Below are positions 1-11,340 of a stretch of DNA of 64,000 nt, one piece after another (position 1 is the first letter of the stretch; every line of letters starts with the position of its first letter). The stretch comes from Schistocephalus solidus. Lineage: Eukaryota > Platyhelminthes > Cestoda > Diphyllobothriidea > Diphyllobothriidae. The translations under genes and the position numbers were made by a program. The stretch covers positions 29,475-93,474 of the forward strand of contig WEDG01004184.1 in assembly GCA_017591395.1 (NCBI GenBank). The letters run 5' to 3'. The notes beneath the pieces are model-generated. The model did not search any database and was not told the DNA's origin. It saw only the letters and a list, made by a program, of their open reading frames with translations.

Positions 1-139
1 ACCAAGGCGATCCCCGATGCCGATGGTCGGACGGATCACTGCTTCGTCATTTCCCAGATGAGGCTCCGACTTCAACACCGACGAAGGCCCCGAGGTAAGC
101 GACCGCCAGGTAAGTAAAATACTCTTTTGTTAAATTTGG
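1..139 (+). mobile_element. LINE-Z endonuclease fragment (3' end of EN domain)
   Basis: Frame 1 reads through the end of an APE-type endonuclease: TKAIPDADGRTDHCF, then an arginine-rich stretch ending GKRPPGK and a TAA. The TDH motif matches the last catalytic histidine block of the other LINE-Z copies (14379-14756 and 22400-23190, minus strand). The copy is cut by the window edge on the left and loses similarity near base 139. The TAA replaces a leucine codon that is open in the copies at 22369 and 37578, so this is a dead fragment. Confidence 0.75.
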
Positions 140-969
140 AAGAGACGACAGTCAAGCGAAACAGGATGTCACCGCACATTGACAGCCATTGGCAGGAAAG
201 ACTAAGCAATATCGATTTTCAGGGCATGTTTAAAATTGCAACTGTTTCGTACACTTGCTTCTAGTCTGATGACGACCTGGGTTACCAGTGTAAAAAGTTT
301 ACAAAATAAAGTTTTAACCGTTTTCCAAAAGAACTTCTTTTCATCGAAATATATATGCATATTGTCTATAAATGTGACGTACATAAATCACAAGAAGATA
401 TGAAAGAGCGAAGAGACGGCCAGAATGGAATGAAACAGACGGCTGCCGCTCCCCAGCTCAAACGCCGCGCAAGCGTAGTTTAAATTTGCACATATTTTTA
501 TAAGTGTTATTGGTACAGTTGCTTTCGCTCGGTGCATGACGACGTCCTAGGGAACAGGCGTGGAAAAATTACGCAATGAAGCTTCTTTTTCGCATAGAAA
601 ATTTCTGAATATCCTAAATTTCTCGGGATGCTTTGTCCCACTACCACGATATTTGTGTGTATGAGCGCATAGGGGCGACGTATCCCAAGGCATACCTGTG
701 CAGAATTCAAGAAAAAGTCGTGAATATATTAATTTGTTAGAATTGGTGACAAGATATAAATCTCGAATGTAAATTATAAATTATTTTAGCCCGACAAATA
801 CAAGATATCAGCGGACGTTTTCTGTATCCGAGGTAAAACTGATTCTTAGGAAAATAGCACCCGTTTTAATAGCCCATGTACTTACTCTGAAAAGAAGCTT
901 TGATCTGCACTTTTTCTTGTTCGTTGACGTGCATTAGCTTGTTCAAGGATTTGCCAATTTCTTCCGCAG
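140..969. other. No gene seen; intron-like or intergenic DNA
   Basis: AT-rich sequence with no coding signal I trust. Two segments, about 228-350 and 479-605, look like diverged direct copies (similar blocks around the TGACGAC motif and the CTTCTTTT motif). The last bases, 910-969, form the pyrimidine-rich acceptor side of the Kelch pseudo-exon and resemble the intron just upstream of the intact exon at 32750. Confidence 0.4.
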
Positions 970-1395
970 ATGGTTGCATCTACAAGATTTGCTCAACGCT
1001 TGAAATGCTCACCGTGCGGTGGCACACCAGGAGGATGGACGCATTTTCGTGACTGGTGGCGAGGATTTCCTCGGTAATGGAATGGATCTTGTCGAATACT
1101 GCACACTTTCAAACTGCAACACTGCGGGACAGTCAGAATTGCACAGTCTACCCGCCTGGCGTCGGGTGGCACCGAAGAATCAGAAGCACAAATGCCATGC
1201 TATGGCCTACGTAAAAGGGCAAAATTCTGGCTGTAGGCGGTTATTTCAGTATGCAGGAAGTCACGCAGACGGTTGAGATATTTTCGCCTCCAGATCATGC
1301 CAACCCTTTAGGTCAATGGACGTTCGTATGGTCTCTCGACCAAGGATATATCTACCCCCATGCTGTATCTGTGGATGATTATCTCTTTGTTTTCC
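970..1395 (+). pseudogene. Kelch-like pseudo-exon (inverted duplicate)
   Basis: This 426-bp block is a copy of the intact 425-bp Kelch exon at 32326-32750 on the other strand. It keeps the acceptor (CTTCCGCAG before 970) and the donor (GTGAG from 1396) at the same places. The protein still reads EDGRIFVTGGED, LVEYCTL and KCHAMAYVKG, as in the intact exon. It is broken: the codon for R in LLNAR has become TGA, and one extra base near 1215-1230 shifts the frame in the KIVAVGGY segment. Because splice sites and intron flanks are copied too, it arose by DNA duplication, not by retroposition. Confidence 0.85.
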
Positions 1396-1830
1396 GTGAG
1401 TTCATATTCATTGGTCTTGCCTAAGTTTTTACTGCCGCCAGCTTAGTACAAGCCGCAAGACTTTGTTTCTTGATTATATGTGCTTAGAGCAGGTGCTATT
1501 TCAGTTACTATCATTCCCAGTCCGAAAATTGCAGCTTTCACTCAAGCGGTGGTATCTTCTCGTTGACGATTGGTGTGAAGAGGACAAAATTTCAGATGGG
1601 AATTACTCGAAGAGCCTGATAGCTTAGTCGGCTATGGCCTCCAGCCGCTCGTTATTATGCTTTCTTGGTTGAGTAAATGAGGACTAACCATTCAGATCAG
1701 TGACGTCTATTTAAAGGTTTATATAATTAAAACTATTTTATTCATTCTCTGCTACATCAAAAACTGGGTTTTGTTTTCATTTGGAAGCATCTCAGACCAC
1801 TTACAAAGTACCCCTTAAACAGCTTCAGTA
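1396..1830 (+). repeat. Inverted copy of Kelch-gene intron
   Basis: The sequence after the pseudo-exon matches the reverse complement of about 31860-32200, the intron downstream of the intact Kelch exon. Shared blocks include GTATCTTCTCGTTGACG, CGTTATTATGCT/CCTAATTATGCT and a GTGA(C/T)GTCTA block. A third copy of this intron block lies at 26990-27600. Confidence 0.7.
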
Positions 1831-3054
1831 AGTTAGAAATATTTGCTCTAAGGAGTCCAGTTGTTCAGCGTAAAGGCTAGATTATTTTGAAGCAGACAAT
1901 CTTTTTGATACATAGTGGGTAGGATCCAAACCCCGTCCTCATGCTATGCCTTGTTACTTCTATTTGGCAGGTTAGTAGTTTGCTTCGATTGACAGATCCG
2001 GAGGATCAAGTCTGGTTCGATTTGGATCAGCTGTCAACCGTTCACGAAGTTAATGGCGTGATTACCCTTTCAAACCTTTTCAATTCTCGCACTCTCTAAA
2101 CTCTACTAAACAATAAATAGCTTTAGGCTTCTTTCAGACCTGAAAAATTCAACTGTCGCCTTTAACCACATAAGGCTCTCTATCTCAGTATGCCCCCAAC
2201 CGCATTTATTGTTAAGAGGGAAGGTGTAAAACAAGAAAAGGCCTAGACTATCTGCGTTATCGGCTGACGAATCCGAACACCACGTCACTATGCATTCATA
2301 TGAGCATAGGATCCCTTTTTATATTTGCTATTAAGGCAAGTGTTGTTCCATGTCTCTCTTAATTTAACAGCATCATCGTGCAGAAGATGTGCCCCACTCC
2401 TCATGGGGATATGCGTGGAGATATTGTTATTGGCCCACATGGCACTCGTATAGATATATCACCACAATATTTCAGGCCAAAAGCTGGGATCTCATGATGA
2501 TCAAATCGCATATCTGATCAAGAAGAATTATCCTGCAAATTGATCAATCCTCCATAGATTAGAATTTCTCACAAGAACAATTTTCGCAAACTGAACCGGA
2601 CATAGATGAAAAGTGGTCTCTTTACTTCCCTCTCTCTATTTCACTCACACGGTAAACACCGTTGACAACGATGGTCTGACTAGGTGATTGATTTAGACCA
2701 AATTGGGTTAGAGGTTGGCACATTATGAGTGGTCTAAGTTAAGCCTCAACTAGTTTCATTCGTGGGCGCTGCATATGTTAGACGGAAGCCCAACGTTCTA
2801 CCTGTTGCGTTTAAAATCTATTAACAATCTAGAATTGAATTTTGTCTCATACACTAACCACTTCGAAATTAATCAGTAAGCGGTTTTACCATGTAAGATG
2901 CATGAAGCGCAGTATGCCAGACTCATTCGTTGTTGAGCGTCCCTCAGGGATCAACAACAGAAAGCATGCTGAGATAATTTAATTTTCGCCCGTACATCAT
3001 TGATGCACCAAAATCTATGCCCCGCAAAAGAATGGCTGAGCACTGAAGCTATCA
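1831..3054. other. No gene seen
   Basis: No coding region, repeat pair or RNA signal that I can support. Short open frames on both strands show no recognisable domain. Confidence 0.4.
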
Positions 3055-3330
3055 GCCTATGTAAATTGCGTGCATCAGGGTATCGATCGACCAGTAGTGC
3101 TTGAATGACCCACAAACGGCTCTGATTGGTTGTGCACCCACCGTAGGGACCTGGGTGCATGTTTTTACGATACCTTTCTGTTCCCCACCTCTGAGGTCGT
3201 TTCCTGCTGGCATAGAGATATGAGATATGCTTTGCGTACAACGGGACGTAAATATTTCGATGGGAGAACTCCGTGCATACCTTTGCATGATTGACTAGGT
3301 GCTGGCAGCGACTGAAGACATAATTGCAGT
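3055..3330. repeat. Direct repeat copy 1 of an unidentified repeat
   Basis: About 250 bp that recurs in the same orientation at 4090-4420. A core including CCAGTAGTGCTTGAATGACC is identical and is followed by CACAAACGG and then a diverged CCCACC...GGGACCTG block. I do not recognise the family. Both copies have an open minus-strand frame containing WVIQALLVDR, which may reflect an old coding repeat or chance. Confidence 0.65.
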
Positions 3331-4089
3331 TGAGAACACTGCTAGCTTAACACCGAACCCCAAACTCTGACCTAATCTTAACATTTACCTAGGCATCTAC
3401 CTCTAAAACCTACCCAACTGACATAAAAAGGAATTTCTTAGAAGTAAAGACTCCCTGGAGTCATACATACGATCGTTACCGCCTGGTTGCTTTCGTGTTA
3501 GCCCAGAGCATTTTCATTAACTAAGAACCTAGTTCCCACCATAACGTCAAGAATAACTTACCCTTGATAAACAATACTGGAAAATGATTTTTGGAGTTGT
3601 ATTATTTACAGTTAGGAATCGAGCAAAATGCTAATGACAAGTACCACCAAATATAGGACTATTTAGACACTAAAGGAGCCGTGTTTGTTGTAAAAACCTC
3701 AGAAATCTTGCATTTCATCCCACGGAGTTCCTGACCATCAGCCCTACGGTAGAGACATAATTGGACGATGGAGCCCCTACCTGATCACCAAGTACCGAAG
3801 TAGCAAACGTCTTGAACATCCTGTCGGTCGAACAACGATCTAATATGCGGCTCCACGTAGCAAACGGGAGTTAAAGAAACCTGCAGAAATGATATTCCGG
3901 TAATATGTGTTTTACGGGTGCTTCAAGCAAATACGAAATATTGCTGTTTCGGTAATCAAAAGATGAAAAAATAAGCGGATGCCGTTATATTCTTTAGCGT
4001 AGTAGAAACGTAATCTGCTGTGAAACGGCAGAAAAATGAAAACCAACTGCGTTGGTTAGAAATTCCAGGAAATCTGAATATTTACCAAA

Positions 4090-4420
4090 CAATATAAGTT
4101 GCGCGCATTAGGGCATCGATCAACCAGTAGTGCTTGAATGACCCACAAACGGTTCTGATTGGTTGCGTACCCACCTTGGGGACCTGAGTGCAGGTTGGTA
4201 TGGTTGGTACCGATATGAGAGATGCCTGACGTGCAACGGTACCTAATTAGTTCGGTGGAAGAATTCCGCGCGTACATTGGCACATGTAGACTGGGTGCTC
4301 GCGTGACGAGTACGGAGTCAGTTTGCTGCGTCGGATCCCCTGTGGGGTTGGGGCGCGTACGCCATTTGAGCTGGCAGGTCCCCATTACGAGTGTCATGCA
4401 GTTCATAATTCGCTCAGCCT
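4090..4420. repeat. Direct repeat copy 2 of an unidentified repeat
   Basis: Second copy of the repeat at 3055-3330, spaced about 1.04 kb away. Similarity is strongest over the first 130 bp and continues more weakly to the TGGGTGCTCGCG/TAGGTGCTGGCAG region. The minus-strand frame again contains WVIQALLVDR, with substitutions around it. Confidence 0.65.
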
Positions 4421-6539
4421 GGAGTCGGTTTCATGCACCAAGTGTTCATCTGCGCACCCACGTGTGTTTGTGTTCAAGTTCAGTTCATTTCAGTTTTATT
4501 AGGGAAATATAGGCGAAAACTTTGAGTTTCCTATTGATGTCAATGACACTGCAAATTAAAAAAGGCCGACATATAATGGACGTTGGACAAAGGGTTATCT
4601 CCCTGTCACACTACAGGTCATCGGACAAAATAATTATAAAATATTATAACTCAAAAATAGGGAGTAGTATGTTATATAACGCGAAAATTTTGGATGAGAA
4701 TATGCTTCAGGAAATGTGTTAGGTTCTGATGTCATGGTGGTACTTATGGCTGTACTGGTCAAACTCCCGCTTAAAAGTGTCAACGGATGGGGACATGATT
4801 ATTTCCGCAGGCAGAGCATTCCAGGCCTAATCACTCTGTTGGAGAAGAAGAACCTTTATTTGTCCAGTCTTGCACCAGTATTACGTAGTTTAATAGAATG
4901 TCTTCGCAAAGTAGTGGTAGTGGCCAGCTCAAAGTAGTCGCCAGATGCAAGGCAACAATCCTGACCCCGCAGCATGCGAAGGGCTTTTTCAGTTTATTTT
5001 TAAGGGGAAGATAAGCACACGCCTTTGAACTCCCTCTTTGTTACAGTATGGCTAAAAAGGCTCTGGTACATCATGAAAATGTAAAAAAGTTGGTTTACAT
5101 AATAGCGTGCGGAAAATAAGCAGCTGTTGGCTAATCGAAGAGAGTAAACATAAAAATGTGTACTCGCATATTACGAGTAGCATGAGGACATGCTATTGTT
5201 GTTGACAAGATTCTCGTGAGTGAGGGATGAGTTTGAGCTAATAAAAATGCTATAAAAATGGTAGTGAAATATAGGAAGTAGTACTGTAATAATAACTGTA
5301 CGCTTCCATTCTCTTAGGGTATGCCAGTCCAGTAAATATGACAATACACCTGGGCAACTAGAGAACAACCACGTCACACTGTCGATCTGTAACAAGGCAT
5401 AAACTCTTATTTGCGTAGTTGAAACAAAACTCCAGACTAACGAAAGGGAGACGATCACCCTTGGTATTGCAGAAGATTTGAAGCATTTTTTAGCAGTTCT
5501 TGTTAATTCACCTGGCAAAAGCATAACAATGCGGAGGCCTTGATGGGATTCAAACCCACAACTGCAAGTGCAAGGTTTGACCACAGTCAATGCGTGAAAA
5601 GGTTCTGAATGCCAGCAGTGAATTCAATCAGGTTTCACTCAAGCCACCGATAAAACTTGCTGCAGCGTATGGAATTTGTTACTACAATGTTGCTGCCCAA
5701 ACAGGATTTCCTAAATAATCAATTTAGAATCAATCAATTTAATACATGATTCATCAAGTTGATATGCGTTTTCTGAGAGAGTTGAGCTATTCACTGGACT
5801 CACTCGAGAAAACGTTTGTAGCCTCGGCCGTTGACATAGTCGGAACTTTGGCTGTACACATGCCCTGCCCTTGCTGTCATGAGTTTCGCATCCCACCACG
5901 GTCGCCGAGTTTTCCACGAGTGGAGTTGATAAATCAAACAACCATTTTGTCTATGGTCCATGGGCATTACATTAATTCCTTCGAAGGTACCATTTATGTG
6001 GTGTTGGCGTTTCTATTTCGATCAGCATGGCGTAATTTACTGCTAACCACTGCACCGGAAGGTGATTGAATACATATGCTAGACGGTAGAAGTATCACCT
6101 AATTGATCTTATTCACAGCAGCGTAGTAACTTACCTCAACAAGGTTAACGAACATGCATTAACCGATAGGTAAAGGCGATCAAGTCATATCGATCAATTG
6201 CATCCCGAGGTAAAACACCACCTATCTCTATCTATTTTCTTAGTTTTGTTTTTAAGAAGACAAAAATGACTAGACATCACGACAATTTAAAATTTTCATT
6301 TTCTCCTCATCGTAGCTGTAATAATGACTCATAACTCCTCCCAAATAAAGGAAACCATTAAATCGGGTAACCTTATGCTTCCCAGATTTTACTTGAATGG
6401 CGTCGACTTAGATACACAGCGAGCTAGTTTTAGGGGTTATTTTAAAGCACTCCATCGGTGTTTGCAAACAGATTTTTCTCGTATATAAGTTATAAAATGA
6501 AGAGCAGCAGTGAATACTGACGCAGGAATCAACGAAGTG
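4421..6539. other. No gene seen; one tRNA-like B-box
   Basis: No gene I can support. At 5546-5556 the minus strand has GGTTTGAATCC, a good RNA polymerase III B-box, inside a short stretch (about 5520-5600) that could be a remnant of a tRNA-derived SINE. No A-box is clear at the right distance, so this stays tentative. Confidence 0.3.
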
Positions 6540-7120
6540 AACTGCATTGCTGTTTTCCCACTCAACTTCACGGTTTGCAAAACACTAGCAAGTTTAATCC
6601 ACAATTACAATACCCAAGCCCTCCCAACATGCTCACGATTCCGACACACGCTCCGCGCGTGCATCGGACTTCACAAGCAGCAACAGCCCGACAACATCAA
6701 CTTCTGCATGCACGAACAAGCCTAATGACATCCCTGCCTCAAACAACACACCGTTATCGACGTTGACCAATACCAAAACTGGTGACGGCTCTGAAGATGC
6801 CCCTGACGCTCTAGATCACAGGCACCATTCCCTCTGCCGCAACAACCACGTTGATCATATCGAAGAAAACCACCGATACCATTTACCCCACTCTCCCCAC
6901 TGCTGATACCACCTCTGGCTTCCCATCAACTGCCACCCTCACGACAACCAGAAATGGGGACTCGCCCCTCACGTTTGCTCATTGAGATCGCACATACACC
7001 TTACATATCGGCCTGGATGGCTAAATACGTATAGATCACACTGTGACTGGCGAACCAGTGCCAGGCGCACTAACATCTGCTCGCCGCTCCCGCCTAACCA
7101 GTCCACACTGACCACTAACC
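6540..7120 (+). mobile_element. LINE-Z zinc-finger tail fragment
   Basis: Decayed C-terminal part of LINE-Z. Around 6600-6720 a first finger survives as degraded TCSRFRHTLRACIGLHK. After a Thr/Pro-rich linker, 6985-7070 reads a second finger with HIGLDG, then TGEPVPGALT, the conserved inter-finger linker of this family. Cysteines of the second finger are lost and there are stops and frameshifts. It ends abruptly where the reversed 3'-UTR block starts at 7121. Confidence 0.65.
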
Positions 7121-8290
7121 GACAGTTCGATCGTCGAGTTCGACTTTTTCCACCACGTGCTCCACAGAACAGCGATATATGCATGGGGGCCTTGCGCTTG
7201 ATTCGGGTGAGGGTAGACTTGCACAGCATCTATCTCAGTCTCTCTTCCACTGCCCCATCTGGGCTCGGTGTCAAGACAGAGTCAACAACACTGGAGATGG
7301 GAGAGTGCACGAACCCAACGCAAAACAAGAACACCAACAAAAGGAAGGGTCGACTCGGATCCCAGCTGAGTGGGAGTGCAATAAAGGCCACATTACGAAG
7401 GAGCCTTTGCAGCCTGACTGTCAGTCCGCCAGTCAGCAACTTCGCACAGACGAACAAATTGGGCTGACCAAGCGATTTGAGTTTTCTCGTCAGTTGGCAA
7501 TCTTCGAGGTCATGGCTTTTAGCGCACCGTGACAGTTTCAAGCGCAGTAAATTGTTTACAGAGCGGAAAATGCGCTGAGCCGTTGATCTCACTCTCTCCT
7601 CCCCCTTCCCCCCCAAAAAAAATCAGAACACTGTCCGAACCGGTTAGATGTCTGATGCTGGAGTGTGTGAAGTGTCTGACAGGACCGATGAGCCCGTCTT
7701 CACGAACCACAGTATAGACTGGCTCCCTTAAAGCACATACCAGGATTCCCAAAACTAGGGGGTAAGAAGGAGCCATCGTCGTCTGACGCCCAGTTTACTG
7801 ATCCGCCACTACGTACAGCATGCATTGGGCTGACAGCATGGTCTAGTGTAAGCGTCATTTGGCAGGCTTCCAAGCCACGCTTTCTAGTGAACCGCTTTAG
7901 TCTCAGGTATGCGATGGCATTGGGTGGTGGTTATGTCTAAGCGGACTCATCCAAGTAGCCCGGGGTGTCCCGGAGGTTACGGGGGGTGGGGAAAAGAGTT
8001 ACTGGTGTTTTCTTGCGTTTTTCGATCGCGTAATGTGCAAGCCGCGGGCTACAGTCCGCTGCAGGTGCCCTGAGACCCAACATTTGTTTAGGACACCTTT
8101 TCTAGCCCCTTCCCCGTGAGGGGTAAGCAGTGCTGTCCCTAAATAGGGCTGCCTAGTCATACCAAGCGGGTACGGACTTCCACTATGGGTCGCGAATTGG
8201 TTTTTTTAAGAGAAAGTCCGATTAGCCCTGGCCGCCTACGTGAGTGCTGTCGCGCGCGCCGTGGGAATTTTTTTCGACCATAGGGGAAGA
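7121..8290 (-). mobile_element. LINE-Z deletion derivative: 5' region fused to 3' UTR
   Basis: Read on the minus strand, 8290 to about 7945 is the LINE-Z 5' region (same as 15200-15830 and 23190-23800: the AGGAC/CCTAAACAAATG block, the TCCCTAAATAGGGCTG block, the stretch before the start codon). It then joins directly to the 3'-UTR modules at about 7930-7121, ending at CGACAGTTCGA. The whole coding region (endonuclease, RT, fingers) is missing. The unit is about 1.2 kb with both ends kept, as expected for a non-autonomous derivative. Confidence 0.65.
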
Positions 8291-8620
8291 GGGAATGGTG
8301 AAGACAGAGGGAGGATGCGAGGGGTAAACTTGGAGTTCGAAGTCAGCCTAGTGTGTGTTTTTATGGAGTGGCCGACTGGCAGACTTAGGGTTGGACCGCA
8401 GTGGTCCCCACTTAATATGGCCTAGATGGAAGTCCCACCCCGTTTGGTGCCAACGAGGTGTAGCAGCATGCCTAGGGCCGGCACCAGCCACACCAGCCAC
8501 AGACGCTCTCTCTCTCTCACCTCTGGTCACCTTGCCTTGGTCATGACACCGGGCCACGTCGAGGATGGGGAGAGTGTGGTAGGCGCATCAGAGGTCCACT
8601 CTAGTTGATCTTGCGTCCCA
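8291..8620 (+). mobile_element. LINE-Z 3'-UTR fragment
   Basis: Plus-oriented 3'-UTR module: GGAGTGGCCGACTGGC, then the GTCATGACACCGGGC block and GAGAGTGTGGTAG, matching 44480-44700. It ends near 8605. Confidence 0.6.
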
Positions 8621-9389
8621 TTTCTGCAGTGAACACGATAGACGCCGTCGGGTATGACGTTCGAACAGTTCGAGTAAGGCGAACGCGTGTGCGTACGTGC
8701 GCATAAACGCGTGGGCGTTTTGTACGTGCATCACGTTGATTTATCGGAGCATCTTGGAGCATAGCATTTGTTTTCAATTTCCTCAATTTCCCCTATTTGA
8801 CAGTCTAATGGATGTGGAAATAGTATCGAAGGCGCCTGCTGGTCTCTCACGGCTTTCGGTCTACCGAATCTGATAATAAATCATGCGTGGTAAAGTTAGC
8901 ACTAATTCTCACACTACAATCAACTCTTACATTTTCTCAGCTTTCATGCCCACGGAACTCGCAATACTTATTTGTCTCTCATATTTGCTGATAAATCAAA
9001 AGGCAACCTCAATCCGTCCTTGTTTGTTAGCGCGTTTTTTAAATGACCGATTCATATTTCTTAACAAAAATTGCACTATTTATTTTGATTTTTAAGGGAT
9101 ATCTTTCCTTACTACATAAGTACGGAACTTTGCATTCGATATATGACGACCATTTTCTTCGCCGGCCATGCCTTGATTTTACACTAAAACACACTGAGGC
9201 AATTTTTGCGACAAAAGATTTCGGCTCACTTAATTTTACGTCATGATTAGTCATTGGACAGAGTGGGGTTGTGAATAGAAGAAATTATAACCTAAATGAT
9301 CAGAAAATGCTTTAAGTTTAATCCTACCTGTGGTTTGTTCATAAGGTAATAAAGCTTGCTAATTATAGCAGGAATGTCAGTGGAAGAAC
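8621..9389. other. No gene seen
   Basis: A CpG-rich patch at 8640-8740 (alternating GCG and CGT steps) is followed by AT-rich DNA. No coding or repeat assignment can be supported. Confidence 0.35.
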
Positions 9390-9660
9390 ATTGCACGAGC
9401 CCATGGCTCAATTATTAGAGCGGTGGACTTAAATTAACAGTTCACTTGTTCGAATCTGGGATGGTGTACCATCTGGGGTTTGGCAGGGCTGGTTGATGAT
9501 AACTAATAAGCCAGAAATGAACATTCCGGTCTCCCTAGCCATTGTCAGCAATGTTCTTCTGCCTGTTTTACTAGCTACTGTGCCGTTTCTGGCGGAGCTC
9601 GAGAGTGATCCGCAAGGCCGAACAGGATGACTGAGTCACGTAACAGATCGATGAAGCCTT
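9390..9660 (+). mobile_element. tRNA-derived SINE, decayed hammerhead motif
   Basis: Same family as 29301-29590. An A-box-like TGGCTCAATTA (from 9404) and a B-box GTTCGAATCT (9448-9457) mark the tRNA-like head. The body contains the hammerhead segment at 9487-9531 and the tail block with CTGGCGGAGCTCGAGAGTG. Core position C3 of the ribozyme is changed (TTGATGA instead of CTGATGA). Confidence 0.7.
9487..9531 (+). ncRNA. Decayed hammerhead ribozyme motif in SINE
   Basis: Stem I strands GGCTGG (9487-9492) and CCGGTC (9526-9531) still pair fully using two G-U pairs. The first core block is TTGATGA, a C-to-T change at a catalytically important base, while GAAA at 9514-9517 is kept. Stem II is degraded. 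It is probably inactive. Confidence 0.45.
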
Positions 9661-10064
9661 CATCCACCAAAATAAATAGCACTATCGCTGTGCAAATTCC
9701 TTTTGTTCTAATCATCCAGTACGTCCATAAACATTGTAACTTGACATTTTTACAGATTATCAACTCACCGCAGGTAACTGAATATTGCCAACAAGACATC
9801 CTTTTCAAGAAATTTTGAATATGTGAGAGGCTAAATGCGCCCCACTTACGCTAAATATGACCTTGGACACCATAGGCGATGCACTATTTTTGAACCAAGA
9901 ACTGAACTCCTCTCTTACTCGAACCATCAGTTATACTGCGGAAAGCTATGCACAAATGTCCTCCGGGATTCAAAACGATGTTTTATCTATGGGGCTTTTT
10001 CGTCGGCATGTGAGATGAGAACGAGAGTGGGGTTTTCGAATCAGTAAAAATTAGTGCTAAACAG

Positions 10065-11340
10065 ATGAAGCTTCAAGGGCCACAAATGGAAGATCAGAAG
10101 TGTCGCTCTAGGAACTCTCCTAACGAATCCAAAAAGAATATCTACCCTGTGCAGCTAGATCTCCAGAATGCTACAAGCATTGCAATGCTCATGGCGTTGG
10201 CCACCCTCTCCACTGATGAGCACAAGCCTAATTCCCCACCACCATCTGACGGTGCCCCCAAGGCGGCGACCGCACCTCCCGTCAACTCTCTCAGTCCTGC
10301 CACCGGTGAGGACAATCGCGATGCCCCCTCGATCACCGCCAGCGTGCAACACCAGCGTTGTGCACTCGGTCCCCATCTGCCCTCAATGCCATCGCACATC
10401 CACGTCCTGCATCGGCCTGGTCGGTCACCTAAGAATCCATTATACGGATGTTGGTGAAGCAGTGCCTTGGGACCCAAAATATATCTTCCGCGTCCGCCTC
10501 TGGTGTACTTATTGCCCTCGCATATTCACTTTCCACGTGGGTCTTTGTGTGCACATACGCATCGATGCCAGCGGAATCCAACGCGATGACGACACACCTA
10601 AGAATCGTCTAGAGCACCATCAACATTCCCATAAGCCGTCCATCCAGCAGTGTGACAAACAAAACAGCAGCAAAATCCTCGCTGCCTCAGCACCCCCTAA
10701 CCTATCCTGTCTGCACTGCCACCGCACATTCACCTAACGCATCGGTGTGGTCTGTCATATATGAATCCCTTGCACGGAACCTGTTAACCAGTACTTAGGA
10801 ACCCGATATAGAGTTGCAGCTTCCGACACCCCTGCTCTCACTGCCCAGGCACATCTGCCCAACGCATGAGTCCACTTGGGCTCATGCACTTCCACAAAAG
10901 TCTGTGGTAAATCACCTCAGGCTTGAACACCACCGCAGATCCTACCCACCAACACATGCATCACGCATGCACTCCCCCATCACCACCCTACGACAGCCTC
11001 TCTCACGTAAGTGAGATGTGTGTTCTTCTTCTGCTTTCTAGGTGGCGTGTCAACTGCATGCGTGTAGGCTATAACTAAGTGGTGTGTGATGGTGTGTAAT
11101 TGCACGCTGGCACACGTCATGACAACTGGGATGTGTGTTGAAATCCTGGCCCTGGGTTTGTTGTGACCAGGGAGCGTGGTGGTACGGTGTGTGCGGATTT
11201 TATCCTGCCTATGGTCTTCTTGAATCTGTCAGGACAGCGGCTACAGAGTGAAGAGGAGAAATGAGTGTGGTAGATGCAACGCAAGGTTACTATAACTACA
11301 ATCTGATCAACGCGCAATTGGGGGAGGGGCCAATTTTCCC
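10065..11340 (+). mobile_element. LINE-Z C-terminal zinc-finger region and 3' UTR
   Basis: Decayed C-terminus of LINE-Z. Finger 2 reads CPQCHRTSTSCIGLVGHLRIH (10372-10440), followed by a linker resembling TGEPVPGAPTYTRR, then finger 3 with CTYCPRIFTFHVGL. After a Ser/Pro-rich spacer a further finger reads CLHCHRTFT, stop, RIGVVCHI (10690-10765). From 10900 the non-coding tail starts, with a small hairpin TCTCAC-GTAA-GTGAGA at 11001-11016. A piece of the 3'-UTR (GAAGAGGAGAAATGAGTGTGGTAGATGC-like) runs to about 11330. Frameshifts and in-frame stops show it is not functional. Confidence 0.7.

Noticed and set aside
202..710. Two small minus-strand genes
   Set aside because: The frames fall in two diverged copies of a non-coding repeat and show no protein similarity to each other in the same register.
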